Positions 49,769 to 62,188 are shown, numbered from the stretch's first letter. The stretch is 64,000 nt of DNA from Dolomedes plantarius (GCA_907164885.2 OU015493.1:54485802-54549801); one strand, 5' to 3'. The notes: generated from the sequence alone by a model not told the origin. A program made the numbers and translations.

Positions 49769-49913
49769 TTTACTATGGAAGCACCATTTAGGTGGTACAA
49801 CATTGCTCCCTATGAGGGGACAACAAGGGAACGTCCATGCCTCACTCTGAGTTTGAACCCAAGCCCACTGTGGGGAAGCACACGGCGATGACAACTATAC
49901 CATGTGGGTGGCT
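49769..49913 (-). repeat. tRNA-derived SINE
   Basis: In minus orientation AGCCACCCACATGGTATAG (A-box region) is followed by GGGTTCAAACTC (B-box-like) and a body matching other copies (reverse of gctccctatgaggggacaac and gcaccattta). It is similar to 63616-63755. 49914-50595 shows nothing recognisable. Confidence 0.75.
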
Positions 49914-50595
49914 AAATGCGAAACAGCTTACAGAGTTTAAAGGTGTCAAAGATCATCTGCCTCTCAATTTCCTGAAATTGCAAAAAAAAAAGTCTATAAA
50001 GTTATTACTTTCATGTAACTTGTAGAAAACTCCCAACATTATTTCACTGCATCTTAATAGCTACAATAAAACAAAAGATTGGCAACTAGTTTCGAACTAA
50101 GTAATATATTTCTTCATCAGGCCGAGGAGCATTAGGTGTTATTGCCTAAAAATTTTGTAACTTGTCCGTTTTAAGTATCAAATCTATTTTTCTAAGGAAT
50201 CCAGACTGTCTATTCTTACTTTGCTGTACAAAAAAACTTTAAAATCTCAAAATTGAATTTATCAAGATTTATCATTTTCAAACAAGATATATCTAAAATT
50301 CCATTCACGGTAACTCTATGAAATTTTGCATAGCATCACTTTGTATATTATCATTTAAATTGTTTTCAGGAATTTGAGTAAAAATTCTGAAAGTATTTTT
50401 CCTGCAGCAAAAGTTCATGTCTTTATGAGAATTCTCATATCATCTACAGTGACGTAGCTAGAAGAAAAATAAAATGGAGGGAAAGAGGGGTTTACAATTA
50501 ATTAAAAAAAACAAAAAACAATTAATTGTGATAATAACGTGTATTTCAAGGTGGGGCAATGGTTAGCTCCACCCTCTGCCTACGTAACTGTAAAG

Positions 50596-50898
50596 CAGGG
50601 TGTCAAACTCGCGGCCCGCGACGAACATTTTTGCTGCCCGGCCAATATATTGGCACACATTAATATATAATAAAATAACCGACGCAGAATTATAATAAGA
50701 TAGGAAGACTTCGCTAAATGTTTTTTTAATGATACTCTTTTTTGCTATTATTAAACAAAATGCATATATTTATGTTGAATATACTGTAATTAGGTAAATA
50801 AACCTACGTTTCTATTAATATTGATTTTTTTTTACGGCCCACCTATAGTTAAACCTTGTTTCTTTGGCCCAAGGTAGCCTTTGAGTTTGACACCCCTA
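50596..50898. mobile_element. hAT-type MITE
   Basis: Left CAGGGTGTCAAACTC and right (reversed) AGGGGTGTCAAACTC. The flanks CTGTAAAG and C-GTAAAG are nearly duplicated, fitting an nnnTAnnn site with one base lost. Subterminal GCGGCCCGCG and CGGCCCACC are typical of hAT ends. 303 bp, non-coding. 50899-52028 shows nothing recognisable. Confidence 0.75.
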
Positions 50899-52028
50899 CG
50901 TAAAGCAATATTGTAACATATCTCCTTGTTGGACGGAAATGCGTAACGATGTATTGACTTAAATATCTTAATTAAAGGACACTTTGTGATAATCTCTTAA
51001 AGGATTAAACAGTTTCTGAGAATAAAACTCTTGTAAAATTTATACATAACATCCCATACATTTGCATGCGATATAATTATTATGAAATGCTCTGGAAAAC
51101 TGTTAATATAAGATGCACCCGCATAAAAGCCGAGAAAAAAATCTGATATCGAACGTCTAATTATGAATTTCCACATTCATCACTCTTCGATAAACTGCCG
51201 TACATGATGTATTTACCACTTATCGAACGGCTGACGTTTCGTGCAAGGCGTTATGATATGAATTTTTTGCTACACATTTGAAATGAGAAAAAAAAATGTT
51301 TACCCTTGGTAAGTAATGTTTTTTTTCTTTACTTCTCCTAAACACGAAAACATCATGCAACTGTAACCATTAAAAATAAATAAAAAAATTGACATTTCGT
51401 AGCACTCCTATGCGTGCATTGACTGAAATCTACATTTGAGGGCTATTACCATGAAATTTATATTCGACAATCCATTTTGCGAAGTTCCTGTAGAAGAAAT
51501 GTATTGATTCAAATATATTTTTAGTATTCTTCAGAAAAGGTAAATGAACATTATGTAACGTTTTGGAGAATCTTAAACTTCCCGAAAGCTATTGAACACA
51601 ACGTTAGTAGTTCTCTTTTATTAATTATTTTATAAACTCAAGAATGACATCCCTCTTTGCTCGAAAACTAAATTGACATATCACCGCTACTCAACGAGAA
51701 TCGGTATTAGGTCTTAGTCAGTATTAGATGTAACCTGAAAACTATCACTGCTTATTGAAACTATTTCAAGATCGTACATAATACAACATTCTAAAGGTTC
51801 AGGAGAAATCTTTCATAACTCGGATCAAATATACATGCGGTTAGGAAACGAAAAAAATAAAAATAAAAATCACAACTCGAAACCTCATGGAGAAGTTTCG
51901 ATTGGAAACTACTGTTCAAAGTTTCTTTCGAGTTTTCATAAAGAAGTTTTCTTTTTCTTCCTTCGGGGGCTCTCCTGTTTACAGGGGAGGCTCCAGTCCA
52001 GAGGTTTTTTTCTTTTTTTTGGGGGGGG

Positions 52029-52029
52029 G

Positions 52030-52092
<63 letters not shown>

Positions 52093-52094
52093 GA

Positions 52095-52168
<74 letters not shown>
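52029..52168. repeat. (TA)n tract
   Basis: TA-rich microsatellite preceded by a G run (52020-52029). A T run followed by a G run lies at 52259-52293. 52294-52536 shows nothing recognisable. Confidence 0.93.
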
Positions 52169-52170
<2 letters not shown>

Positions 52171-52266
52171 AATAACATCGTCTCATTTTAAATTTAAACC
52201 CATCTAGTATTATGTCTACGAATATAAATTTTAGGCTATGGAAAAAAAATACGCCGGGTTTTTTTT

Positions 52267-52298
<32 letters not shown>

Positions 52299-52544
52299 TT
52301 GGAGCCGCCAATGCCTGTTTAGTAAGTTTAGGGGTATACGCATGGTCAATTTTTTTCTGCCAACACGAGAGGTATTTTTTTTTCCCGAGGACATTGACCC
52401 AACCACACCAATACTTTGTCGGTCAATACTTTAATATAACTGTACAATATATTTTAGCGAACAATAATCCCTGTGAGGTGAAAGCGCAAGAACATTCCTT
52501 ATCCTAGATTCGAAACGGAATTCCTCTCTATTGAAGGTCTAGAC

Positions 52545-53042
52545 CAGCTGAATTCGACCTATTTTTCTCTCGGGATACATGCATATGTTTATTACGTTTC
52601 TCGGGCCGCAACGTAGCACACTATATCACATATATATAATGTAAAAAATAAAACTCAAAACCTAAATGGATTCAAGCGTTTATTTAAAAATGAGTGTGAT
52701 TTTTAATGTTGGGGCAATTTTACAACTATTTTAAACAAATCAGCTTTACACATGCTACGTGATACTTTCAATATGTCCTGAAAGTAAGAAACAGTAAGCC
52801 GATTTCTATAAGCGTTCTTCGGATATTTTATGTGGAATAGGATGATTCACCAAGATAGGTTTGTGATGAACAACGTGAGCAGCAGGTGGCACATTTTTGT
52901 ACAGTTTTGTATTTTTCAGGCCAAAATTTCGAAAATTGTCTTTACAAATTCACCTGCCTGATAATGAGTGGGAGTGTTTCGGACCGCCCATAAAATCTGG
53001 TGGGCCGTACGAGGCCAGCGAGCCGCAATCTGAGTATCCTTG
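52545..53042. mobile_element. probable hAT-type element, non-coding
   Basis: GTCTAGAC (52537-52544) and GTTTAGAC (53043-53050) flank a segment starting CAGCTGAATTCG and ending GAGTATCCTTG. The 8-bp flanks match at 7 of 8 positions and fit nnnTAnnn. Subterminal GGGCCGCAACG and GGGCCGTACGAGG are hAT-like. The terminal repeats themselves are weak, so the call is tentative. Confidence 0.5.
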
Positions 53043-53078
53043 GTTTAGACGGTAACCACTGTACCACGTGGGCGGCTT
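53043..53078 (-). repeat. SINE head fragment
   Basis: The sequence ctgtaccacgtgggcggct is the A-box end of the tRNA-derived SINE in minus orientation. The remainder is lost. 53079-53405 shows nothing recognisable. Confidence 0.45.
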
Positions 53079-54190
53079 TCCAAAATTAAGTGATTGGATT
53101 GACGGTATAGGATAAAGAAACTTGAGTTAGTCTTACTTTGAATATTTGGTATTCTGGAAGGCTTTTAAAGTAAACTGCGTGGGAAAGCTGCTTAACCCAT
53201 TCCTTCTAGCTCCCGTCAAAATTACGGGAGTGAGGTTTCGCCATCTATTTCTCCTACCCGTGATATTTCCGGGCTGGAATGTTCAAAAGTAACACGCCAA
53301 AAATATTTTTATCCATTTCATTTGCCCTGAAAATTTTTTATTTCTTATTTTACATACCAGATGTCAGCACCAGTCTATTTATATTAATTGGGGATGGTTT
53401 TTTTAAGCTATGCCCACACTTTTGCGCTTTCGAGTTCGATTTCGGTTCGACTTGCGGTTCGTCTTTCATTTCAACTTACTTTTAGCCTATGCTTCCCGGC
53501 ATGCCTCTAGACGCATTCGATTTGTTGTCCACACTTGTTCGACAGTTCATGCCTCGCGAGATGGTAGAGTCGGACGGTTACTGCTGCGTTTCTTGTGATT
53601 TCGCGGATTTTATAAGGTGATCACTATTTTTACGTAAAGCAACAAGGAATGTGCAACAAGAATAGACTACAATTTTCGTACGGTGCTCTGTATATAAATA
53701 TGTATAATCCCTATACTTGAATATTTATAATCCATATATATATATATATTGTGTGTGTGTGTGTGTGTGTGCACGGGCAGGAGAAAATCATCTAAATGTG
53801 AAGACTAAAAAATAAATAAAATTTAAACATATTTTTTATATAATACCTCAGTAATCGATTAGAGATGGTTTTTCTTATACACGTAGGTTCTACATCAATT
53901 TAGTTTGATAGAGAAATTAATAACTGGTGATACGGAATACAGAGAAGATCTGATTTTTTTATATGCGAAGTTATTAGAAATAGAACTACAATTTATAGCT
54001 TTGTTTATGAAGTAATAAAACCAAACAAATACTAAGAATAGAAACGGTAGAATATTGCTTGTTATTAAAACTCTAGCTCTTAATATATAGTGTAAAATTA
54101 CACTGGTATGTTAATTTATTTCTGAATAAAGGAATATTTATATTACTTTTGAAGTATACAGACAATTCAAGAAAAATCGTTAGCTAATCA

Positions 54191-54192
<2 letters not shown>

Positions 54193-54236
<44 letters not shown>

Positions 54237-54297
54237 ATATATATATTATATATTATTATATATATATATATATATAGGGGGAGAGAGAGAGAGAGTA
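54193..54297. repeat. (TA)n-(GA)n microsatellite
   Basis: TA-rich tract ending in a short GAGAGA run. A (TA)n-(TG)n tract is also present at 53737-53772. Confidence 0.9.
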
Positions 54298-54479
54298 AGT
54301 AAGAATGTAAGCAAGTAATCTCTTTATATAAAGTAAAGAATTAAACCGAGACATTTACTTCTTTTCTGAGCAAAGCGGGCCATGAAGAATTACTTTGAAT
54401 TTTCATATATAATAAAAAAAGTTCTACATATGTAAGAAGTTAAGAAGTATATTTGTTATTAATGAAATTCGTTCATTTT

Positions 54480-55060
54480 TCTTTAACATGGTATCATAAA
54501 CTGGGGCAATTCGACTTCCCTGCCCAGTCTGTTCCGATAGCTCGCCGAACTATGGCTAATTCCTAGCCACCCGGTTCCCTCAGATATCACTGAGAATACG
54601 CTGGATTAATGAACATAAAAATAACATTTATTCAGTTCGCGTATTTACAAACTATGTTCATTAACTCTTTGAGTTTTGCACCTCCAGTGCATTCATGGCA
54701 TACAGCGAAATCAATGATTTACACCTGTAAGGCACTCCGGCCAAACAAAACACAATCACTTTCCACGTGGCTTCTCCGCACACGCAAACCGCTGGTCCGA
54801 GACAAAATCGACGTCCACGCCGGACCCGTCTCTCTCTGTCTGTCCCTGTCTGACACTTGCCGGCTCTGTCCTGCACAGACGAACACCAGTCCAAACCGGT
54901 TCTCCTTCCACTGCATACCTCCGGAACAACCGCTCGTCCAGAAACCACTTGCACTTCCAGTCCTGGTTGTCATCGGTTTACTGGTCATCTGTTTACTAGA
55001 CAGCTGGCACGCCTCTTGATTGATTACCTGGAATCGCCTCTGGTAAACATTCAAAGCTGA
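54480..55060 (-). other. GC-richer block, possible solo LTR
   Basis: Noticeably more GC-rich than its surroundings, with open frames on both strands that overlap fully and resemble no protein I know. Read on the minus strand it has GAATAAATGTT followed by a GC-rich 3' part, as an LTR R-U5 might. No second copy or target duplication was found. Confidence 0.3.
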
Positions 55061-55547
55061 AAAGAAACTTCACCATAAGTTCATATAAAAATACCGAGGG
55101 TTAAGCAGAGAGTCCGTCGCCATCACAATGGGGTTAAATGAAGAACACGACGAGAAAACCATGATGGACTAAAAAATGCCTACATTTAAAATGGTCGATG
55201 ATATTTAGCTTCAAATGAAAAGGATACTTGCAGGATCATACGCATTTGGATGCAAGCAATGCATGACATGGGAAAAATTACGTCACGCAAAACGCGAATT
55301 CAGGTTGTAACCTGCTTTTATAACGCTAAAACATCTATTTTTTTCAAAGTGGGTCTTTAATTCCTATGATAAGCTATGGGGAATTTTTTATTCAGTATTT
55401 TTATAATAAAATTATAATAATAAATTTTTAACTTATAATAATAATAAATTTATAATAAATTTTGTTTATAATACTAAATTTTATAATAATAAATTTTGTT
55501 TAAAAATACATTTAGTTTTTTTTTAAAACAATACACATTAATTATTA

Positions 55548-55673
55548 TTAAGTAATTATTTTAAATGTATTAATAGTTTTATTTGTGTATGCGGAGTGGT
55601 TGACATCCCACAATGCCGGTAAATTTCTGTAATCATCAATAAAATTTAAAATTTCTTTCAAAGACTGCGACAT
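55548..55673 (-). pseudogene. MADF-domain N-terminal relic
   Basis: Minus-strand ATG at 55673 starts MSQSLKEILNFIDDYRNLPA, continuing LWDVNHSAYTNKT before the sequence diverges and stops at 55548-55550. FI-x-x-YR-N-LP-A-LWD-x-x-H-x-x-Y-x-N-K is the first helix and loop of a MADF (Myb/SANT-like) DNA-binding domain. PIF/Harbinger elements encode such a protein beside the transposase to help bind DNA. The second half of the domain is missing, through deletion or an unseen intron. A GC-rich leader of about 200 bp precedes it, within the inverted repeat end. Confidence 0.65.
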
Positions 55674-56365
55674 TCTGAACACTGGCTTGAAAACTGCCTT
55701 GCAGAATAGAAAATCGCATGGAATTCCGCAAGAAAATCCACTCGGGTTGGATACTCTTGCGATATCGCATGCTCTATCGCGAAGCATGCACTGTCCTGGA
55801 ATTTGCAGGTGGTGACGCATCGCTCTGAGTATGCCTCACATTTCTCTCTCCGTGCGACATGTCGAAAGCGAAAGCGAACGCAAAAGCGCAAAAGTGTGGC
55901 GACATATCTTTAACACTAGATGTGGCAGATCAAGCAATAAATGGAATCCTCCGGGAAAAATAGGCACTTTTTTATTGTTTTCTTGAAAATTAAGCGATCA
56001 TTAAGGGGTTAATAGTTGTCTTATCGAACCAGAAAGCTGAGTATCCGGCTATGTTACACGCATTATCATTCTGAATTTTTAGTTAAAGAATGCTAATGAA
56101 AGTTCTAATGTGTGGCAGAAGAAGTATACAGGAAGCGAATAGTTATTTTGTACGAGGATCAGGGATCTCAGTCTTTCTTACGAGATGCAGAATATCGAAT
56201 TCTTTAAGGTCATGACATTGTTGATCGTTGTAACAGTGAGCACTTTTACGAGCTCACTTGATTGAATTTAATCAGTTATGTTTGATTCCTGAGCCGGCTA
56301 GTTAAAACAAACCGTTAATGATAGAATATGGGGTAGATTTATTACAATAACTATAGTAATGAAAT

Positions 56366-56405
56366 GTATGAGTTTAGCGCACTACTAGTTACACTAAACT
56401 CATAC
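56366..56405. repeat. 12-bp perfect inverted repeat
   Basis: GTATGAGTTTAG pairs with CTAAACTCATAC across a 16-base loop. An outer inverted pair TGATTCCTGA/TCAGGAATCA lies at about 56290-56299 and 56409-56418. No element or gene is recognised in the whole stretch 55910-58456. Confidence 0.6.
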
Positions 56406-58456
56406 ACTTCAGGAATCAGAATATCGTAATTTGCTTTGTTTCACGAATTTTGGCTTACATTTTCCTTGAAAGCATTTTCCATTTTATTTATCTACAATTT
56501 TAGAAATCTATCATGAAAGGGGAAAAAAAAAAGAATTGCACACCTTGATATGGCTACCAATTTTAATTCAGATTATTTTTATAGAAAAATTCATTCACAT
56601 TTCGGTTTATTCGTTTCGTAATAATACTGTTTAGCTGTAAAAAACAGAAGTTGCCAATTGCGGTTGCGACTGTTGAATACAAAACAAAGATTCTGCAGGA
56701 TAATTTTAAAAGTGAAGACAGTCGTGATTTATGTCATAAAGAAATGCGAGGAATTAAGGTTTTTTGAGAATCTACTAATAGATGAATACTTGCTGTCGGT
56801 AGTGAGTATGGGATCGAAATAAAACCTTTATTGCCAAAAAATATTGAAAAACCGAAACAAAAATTTAGGAAAAATTCTTACTATAGGAAACTTCCTCACT
56901 GAATTAACTTAGGTTGTCCTTTATACTTTTCAATTTTTTCTAGCGTGTAAACTATAGAGATATAAATTAAAAGTGACATGTATTATTAAAAGCAAGAGAG
57001 AGTTTAATGTGAGCCGTTCTCTATTTATTTTCTTTCTCTTCATTTCCTTGTAAAGATGTATGCACTAAAGGCTGATCGTACTGATTGTGAAATAACTGCG
57101 TCCTATAACAACCCATTTCTCATGGGTGACGAAAATCTCATGGGTGATGAAAGTTAAGGACATTTTAATACGGTTTAGATGTAGCTGCGTGTCTCAGAAT
57201 GAAATAAATTTAGATGAGTTTGACTAAACCTGATTCATACTTGTCACAGAGCAAAAAAAAATGATCTTATAAGGGGGAAAAATCTGATCCAGAAGCGACC
57301 AACCAACAGACACTCCCAATTCGGGAGGATTTAATTTAAAAGCCCACTTAGCCTTCCTGAACAATTAAAAAAGAGAAGAAAATAACCTAAATTACTACGA
57401 TTCGTACTCAGAAAGAAAGGGCAGCACAGGTAGGAAGGGAGCCTATTTGGTGATTAGTTGCTGGTGCAATTCTTTAAAAATTATTAAAGTTACTACGAAA
57501 GTTAATTAAATTGTAAGCAAAGAGGGCATTCATTACAAAGCGTATAAGACACATCTATAGCTCACTGTCATTTTTACATCAAATCTTCAGTTACAAGAAA
57601 ATCCTATTCTAGCAAAATATATATTTCAGTTTGAGATATTATAGGCACTTTAATGTCACACGTATATTACTGTAGATTAAATATTATATGTAAATTGTAT
57701 TTCACTGCTTTTGCATGCATTTATTTAACAATCCAAATAACTCAAAAGTTTACCTACTGCCCCTGATGCAGTGAATGTCAGCTTTTTATGTCCGGCACGC
57801 CCCCTTTGGATAACCTTCAGATCTTACGCCCTCCCCCTAGGTCTGAAACGTACCTCCATAAAGTTTATAAGATCAATATCTGTAAGTTGACAACGGTCTA
57901 AGCGCATGCGCTATCTACACATTTGTGAAGTTAAACAAAGGCCAAAATACTAGTATCGCCGATATGAAAGAAGTTTACAATAACATTAAACAACACAAAG
58001 TCCACACTTACATTTTGGGTTACATCACTATCTCATTGAAATCCCAAAAATAAATAAAAAAAAACAAAAATAAGATAACTATCATATACCTCATAACTGA
58101 ATTTCATTTCTGTTTACACAAATCTTGTTAAAATGCGTTCTATACATATATTTTGCTGACCGTCTTCGCCCCCCAAACGTTGATAATGTTCAAGTCAGGA
58201 AGAAAGAACGTGTAAAATTTGTCCATCAACTTTGTATAAAGAGAGTCAAAATAGAGCGAGGCATTTCAGCAGTTTTCAAATGCTCCATTGAGAGATCCCC
58301 AATGGTTTTGCGAATATAATAGTGTATGATGAATCAACAGGTGAATAATAAAACTGAGCGAAAGATGAGACGAACAAAATACATAACATCACACGCAAGA
58401 AGAAATTAACATATCGAATTAGATTTCAAGAGATTGAAGATTCAACAGTTGTGAGA

Positions 58457-58634
58457 CAGTATTGCCAACTTGGGGTTTTCCCCCCTAAATTTGGGGGTAA
58501 GTGAGATGAAAAGGGGTGTTTTTAGAGGGCAAAATTTTTGTTAGGGGTTGGGTTTTAAGTTGGTGTTAGGGGGGAAAAGGGGGATTTCGAGATGTCGCTA
58601 GGAAGGGGGCGCTTCGTAGATGTTGGCAACACTG
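58457..58634. repeat. candidate MITE with CAGT.TTGCCAAC ends
   Basis: Left CAGTATTGCCAACTTGG and right (reversed) CAGTGTTGCCAACATCT form matched ends around a G-rich 150-bp interior. No perfect target duplication was found (TTGTGAGA and TTTTGAAG flank it). Non-coding. Confidence 0.5.
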
Positions 58635-58709
58635 TTTTGAAGATGCCAATAGTGCGGTATCCAGCAGGATTTATACACCGTTAAACTGTAGCATTTTCTC
58701 ATTTTAATC

Positions 58710-58900
58710 ACGCTATGCCAGTACACCATATAGGGGAACCGACAATGCTCCCTATTAGTCTCTTAATCTATGCTCAATATACCCCTTTGGGGAAGGTGGG
58801 TTTGGGAATCAGTTTCAGGAGGACCGCCTACTTAAGGAGAATTCTGGTCCAGGAACTCTCATTAGGCAGACGCATACTTCAAGAATTTTTATTTGCAACT
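58710..58900. repeat. SINE fragment plus fragment of a hAT-like repeat
   Basis: The sequence taccatatagggg-like and caatgctccctatta (58719-58765) match the SINE body. From 58808 the sequence aatcagtttcaggaggaccg onward matches 62091-62188. Both pieces are diverged. 58901-59315 shows nothing recognisable. Confidence 0.45.
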
Positions 58901-59315
58901 TATATAAATTAATATATTTGGAACTAAAATGACTGAGCGAAAGATGACACGAACAAAATACAGATCATCCCACGCAAAAGCAAATTAACATATCGAATTA
59001 GATTTTAAGAGATTACAAAGATCTTAGAATCTACATGGTTGAAGATTAAGTAGTAGGGAGGATGCCAAAAAGGCGGTACCCAGCAGAATTAATACCTCGT
59101 GAAACTGTACCATTTTCTAGTTTTTATCACTCTTTGTCAGTACAAAAAATCATTTATTCCATATTAACTCATTTTCCTTTAAAAACCTTTTAACTATATT
59201 GGATATGCATAAATTCCCTTTTGAAATACTTCTTCCGTTTGATTGCATGGATTTATATTTTTTAAATTTGAATTTATGTCCACACTTACATGATATAAGG
59301 AAATATACATTAAAA

Positions 59316-59970
59316 CAGGGGTTCTCAACCTTTCAGGCTCTGTGACCCCCTTTGAACACTGATGTGAGATCACGGCCCCCCCCCCCCTCCCACCATCACC
59401 ACCATATGTGGTCAATACAAGTAATACAATCGGAATTTGAAACTGAATCTGGTTATTAAATGAAAATATAGAATAGATAATTTCATACCCAAAATTTAAT
59501 ATTACTACTCATATCTTAATTTGGAGCATATTAGTATTATTAGAACATATGAAATTTAAGAATTAAATACAGATAAAATATATTTGAGGTAATCGAGTAT
59601 CTAGGTGAGGTTGGCATGTAATGCCAGTCACTTTCACAACATTAATGAGAGGGCTGGTACTGTTTGTCCTTGACAAGTTTTTGAATATGAGGTTTTAACT
59701 ATGACAAAGCACACCTCGGGTCACTTTCAACGTCCAGACGTACGACAATTATCGTGTTTTTGCAATTACAAAAATTATCGTGTACGACAATTACCGTGTT
59801 CGTGTTCGTATGTCGAAAATATGTTACGGTTACATTCTGAGTGCAAAATTGAGTACAGTAAATTACAGTTAGTTTTACTTGTTATTTTGCTTTTTTTTTA
59901 AACTCACGCCTCCCCTGAAATTTCTCTACGCCCCCCCAGGGGGGCGCGCCCCCCTGGTTGAGAACCCCTG
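59316..59970. mobile_element. hAT-type element, non-autonomous
   Basis: Both ends read CAGGGGTTCTCAACC. A perfect 8-bp duplication CATTAAAA lies at 59308-59315 and 59971-59978, again of the nnnTAnnn form. C-rich and G-rich subterminal runs are present (59376-59390, 59931-59955). The 655-bp interior has no transposase coding. Confidence 0.92.
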
Positions 59971-60118
59971 CATTAAAACCTGAGAATAGTTGGGAAAAAA
60001 TAAGCTTTCAGATTAGAAACATTTTCAAAGAGAAAAACTGAAAAATGTATGCATCATGCATACTAAATGCAAACTGCAGCTACTCGGAAAGAAAGAAACT
60101 GATGTTTTATATAACAGA

Positions 60119-60146
60119 CTAGCTGAAAACCCGTACTTCATTACGG
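60119..60146 (-). mobile_element. Helitron 3' terminus
   Basis: In minus orientation a hairpin CCGTAATGAAGTACGG is followed after about nine bases by CTAG, then T. This matches the Helitron 3' plan, and the sequence ACTAGCTG...CCCGTAC resembles common arthropod Helitron ends. The 5' end was not found. The adjoining 60147-60898 shows nothing recognisable. Confidence 0.5.
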
Positions 60147-60898
60147 AGTACATTCAAATTAAATACAACGATCAATGTATGCAATTAATGCCAATCAATA
60201 TTATATATATATATATATTAAAAATAAATACAACCACCCATGCATGCAATTGATGTAAAAAACCGAAAAAATATATTTATAAAAAAATCGTAACGGATAT
60301 TTTTATAGATAAAATAATGTGGAAGAAAATATTCAAATTAAATCTAATAGATCATACTAAGGAATATAGTACAGTTAAAAGAGTACAGTTTGAGGAACAT
60401 TTCTTTTACTGTATTTTATATTTTTTGGATAATGTACAATCGTCTGCCGCATTAGGAAGAAAAAAAATATTTTTTGTCTATTTCATTGTTATGCACGTGA
60501 TGCAAAATTAGTTTAAAGTTTCACAGAAAGAAAAGAAGCTACGTGATCAGCATTTAATAGATGAAATTCTAAACATGAATCTTTTAAAATTCACGAAAAT
60601 TCAGAAGATGGAGGTAAAGATTCGAAAAGATTTCATTTTAAAGGAACTTTTTTGATATTTCTCGTGATATTAATTTTAAACCCTCCGATTATTATTGTAA
60701 ATGCAAACTTTAAAGAATGTTACAAAGACAGCTTAAAAATTTTATTTTTAAAAATCTAAGAAGAATTTTTCAAAAATCTCTCTTAGTTCACCTCTACACT
60801 ATAAAAAGAATCGCCATGCAAAATTTCAGCCCTTTACGTCCAGCTGCTTGGTCTGTGCGTTATATGTCAGTCTGTCAGTTACGGTTCTGTTTTATATA

Positions 60899-61870
60899 TG
60901 TGACCTGGTCTATGAAAAGGGGGCTTAGATGTCAAAATCCTTTTCCACTTTTTTGCCGATTCGTATAGAGTATGAAACGCTCTTTCACATGATGAAAACC
61001 AGAAAGTCATAATTTGTGGAAAAGTTTACTAAAATGAAGAGAAAGCAGAGTACAAATACGAAAAAAACTGATTTTAAAGATAAAAGATAAGAAAAAAAAC
61101 CTTTTAAAAATACAAAAACATTATTATATGCCAGAAAAACATTACTAAGTATTTTTAATATTTTTCTTCGTCATAGACTTTCTTGAGTTTTTTTTACGTT
61201 TTGGTTGTGAGGAAGATGGACCTTCTTCCATGTCTGGTTCGAGAACATCTCCACTAACCTTCGCCTTTGGTTTCTTTGATGCTAAATCTTTTTTCGGTAA
61301 TGGAACCATACGTTTCTGCGATGCCAACTCCTTTTTTGGTAATGGAGCCACAATATCTTCTTTACTTATATCCGAAACTAAGCTGCGAAGATTCTGATAA
61401 ATATACCACAGACACTCCAAAGATAAACCAACTGGCTCCATAATTTCTGGCATTTGACGATCGATAGGTTTTAATAGAAGATGAAATGACTCCACGTGCT
61501 CACTGTCTGCAAATTTCTTTGTTTTTACACAGTCTGTACAAATTATAAAGTGATGAAATAGTGTTATGCCAACTAATGACTTATAGAATGTTTAAGGTAG
61601 CTGTCCCATTCATACCAACAACTTTCTCGGCCGATACAGCTTTATTATAACAATGATAACATTTGTAAACGCAACTTAACGCGATTAACTAAGATAATAT
61701 TCCGAGCAGAAACAACACTTGACGCCCTTGAATATAGTTAGACACCAGGCAACGCAGATAAAAGGGAACAACTAACGCGAAACTGACGCAACAGGTCTTT
61801 TACCTTTAACAGCTGTTTTCTCGATAACATGTTTGCGCACGTAAGCCCCCTTTTCATAGACCAGGCCACA
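60899..61870 (-). mobile_element. unclassified element with TGTG(A/G)CCTGGTC ends
   Basis: Left TGTGACCTGGTCTATGAAAA and right (reversed) TGTGGCCTGGTCTATGAAAA, both followed by GGGGGCTTA, match at about 28 of 29 positions. TATA lies outside both ends (60895-60898, 61871-61874), though the flanks are TA-rich, so the true duplication length is unclear. It carries one minus-strand ORF. I do not recognise the superfamily. Confidence 0.75.
61145..61495 (-). CDS. unknown basic ORF of the 60899-61870 element
   Basis: The first ATG is at 61495, giving 116 residues. The same frame is open further upstream to about 61590 and reads SLVGITLFHHFIICTDCVKT, then KKFADSEHVESFHLLLKPID, so the true start may be upstream or in a lost exon. 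A near-duplicate unit follows (PLPKKELASQKR and PLPKKDLASKKP), then an acidic patch (DMEEGPSSS) and a strongly basic tail (PKRKKNSRKSMTKKNIK) that looks like a nuclear localisation signal. No DDE motif is visible. It may be the C-terminal remnant of a larger transposon protein. Function is unknown. Confidence 0.45.
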   Translation of the reverse strand: MESFHLLLKPIDRQMPEIMEPVGLSLECLWYIYQNLRSLVSDISKEDIVAPLPKKELASQKRMVPLPKKDLASKKPKAKVSGDVLEPDMEEGPSSSQPKRKKNSRKSMTKKNIKNT

Positions 61871-62017
61871 TATATAGATGATTATGATTTAAATGACTCT
61901 TGTCTACAAATAACTTAATTATTGCAGACGATATAATTTACAAGTACATAAAATAGTTTTTTTTTCCAACGCGGTCAGAGAACATTCACCCATCCACACT
62001 CAAAATTCGTTAGCCAT

Positions 62018-62188
62018 TTTTTATGGGAACACCATATAGGTGAGCTGTGGTTCCTCAACCTGTGTTCCGTGTACCACTTGGAGGGTCCGTCAATCAGTTT
62101 CAGGGGGACCGTCGACTTAAAGGAGAATACTAGTTCAGGAACTCTCTCATTCTGCAAGACGCATATTTAAAAAATTTTTATTTGAAAC
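62018..62188. repeat. SINE fragment followed by hAT-like fragment
   Basis: The sequence gggaacaccatataggtgag is SINE body. From about 62045 the sequence GTGGTTCCTCAACCTGTGTTC resembles a hAT end (C(A)GTGGTTC.TCAACC), and 62091-62188 repeats 58808-58900. No target duplication was identified. Confidence 0.5.

Larger units (their letters stand above)
53406..55909 (-). mobile_element. probable PIF/Harbinger element
   Basis: Left AGCTATG(CC)CACACTTTTGCGCTTT and right (reversed) AGATATGTCGCCACACTTTT share CCACACTTTTGCGCTTT. TTA lies outside both ends (53403-53405, 55910-55912), the TWA duplication expected for PIF/Harbinger. A MADF-type relic near the right end supports this, because these elements encode a separate MADF/Myb-like protein. 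No HARBI1-type nuclease was recognised. Later sequence (a GC-rich block and microsatellites) fills the middle. Confidence 0.72.

Noticed and set aside
54609..55060. Overlapping frames of 97-136 codons on both strands
   Set aside because: Both strands are open over the same GC-rich block and none shows a recognisable domain. Base composition explains them better than coding.
57128..57163. Tandem tctcatgggtga units
   Set aside because: Only two copies of a ~17-bp unit. This is within what replication slippage leaves anywhere.
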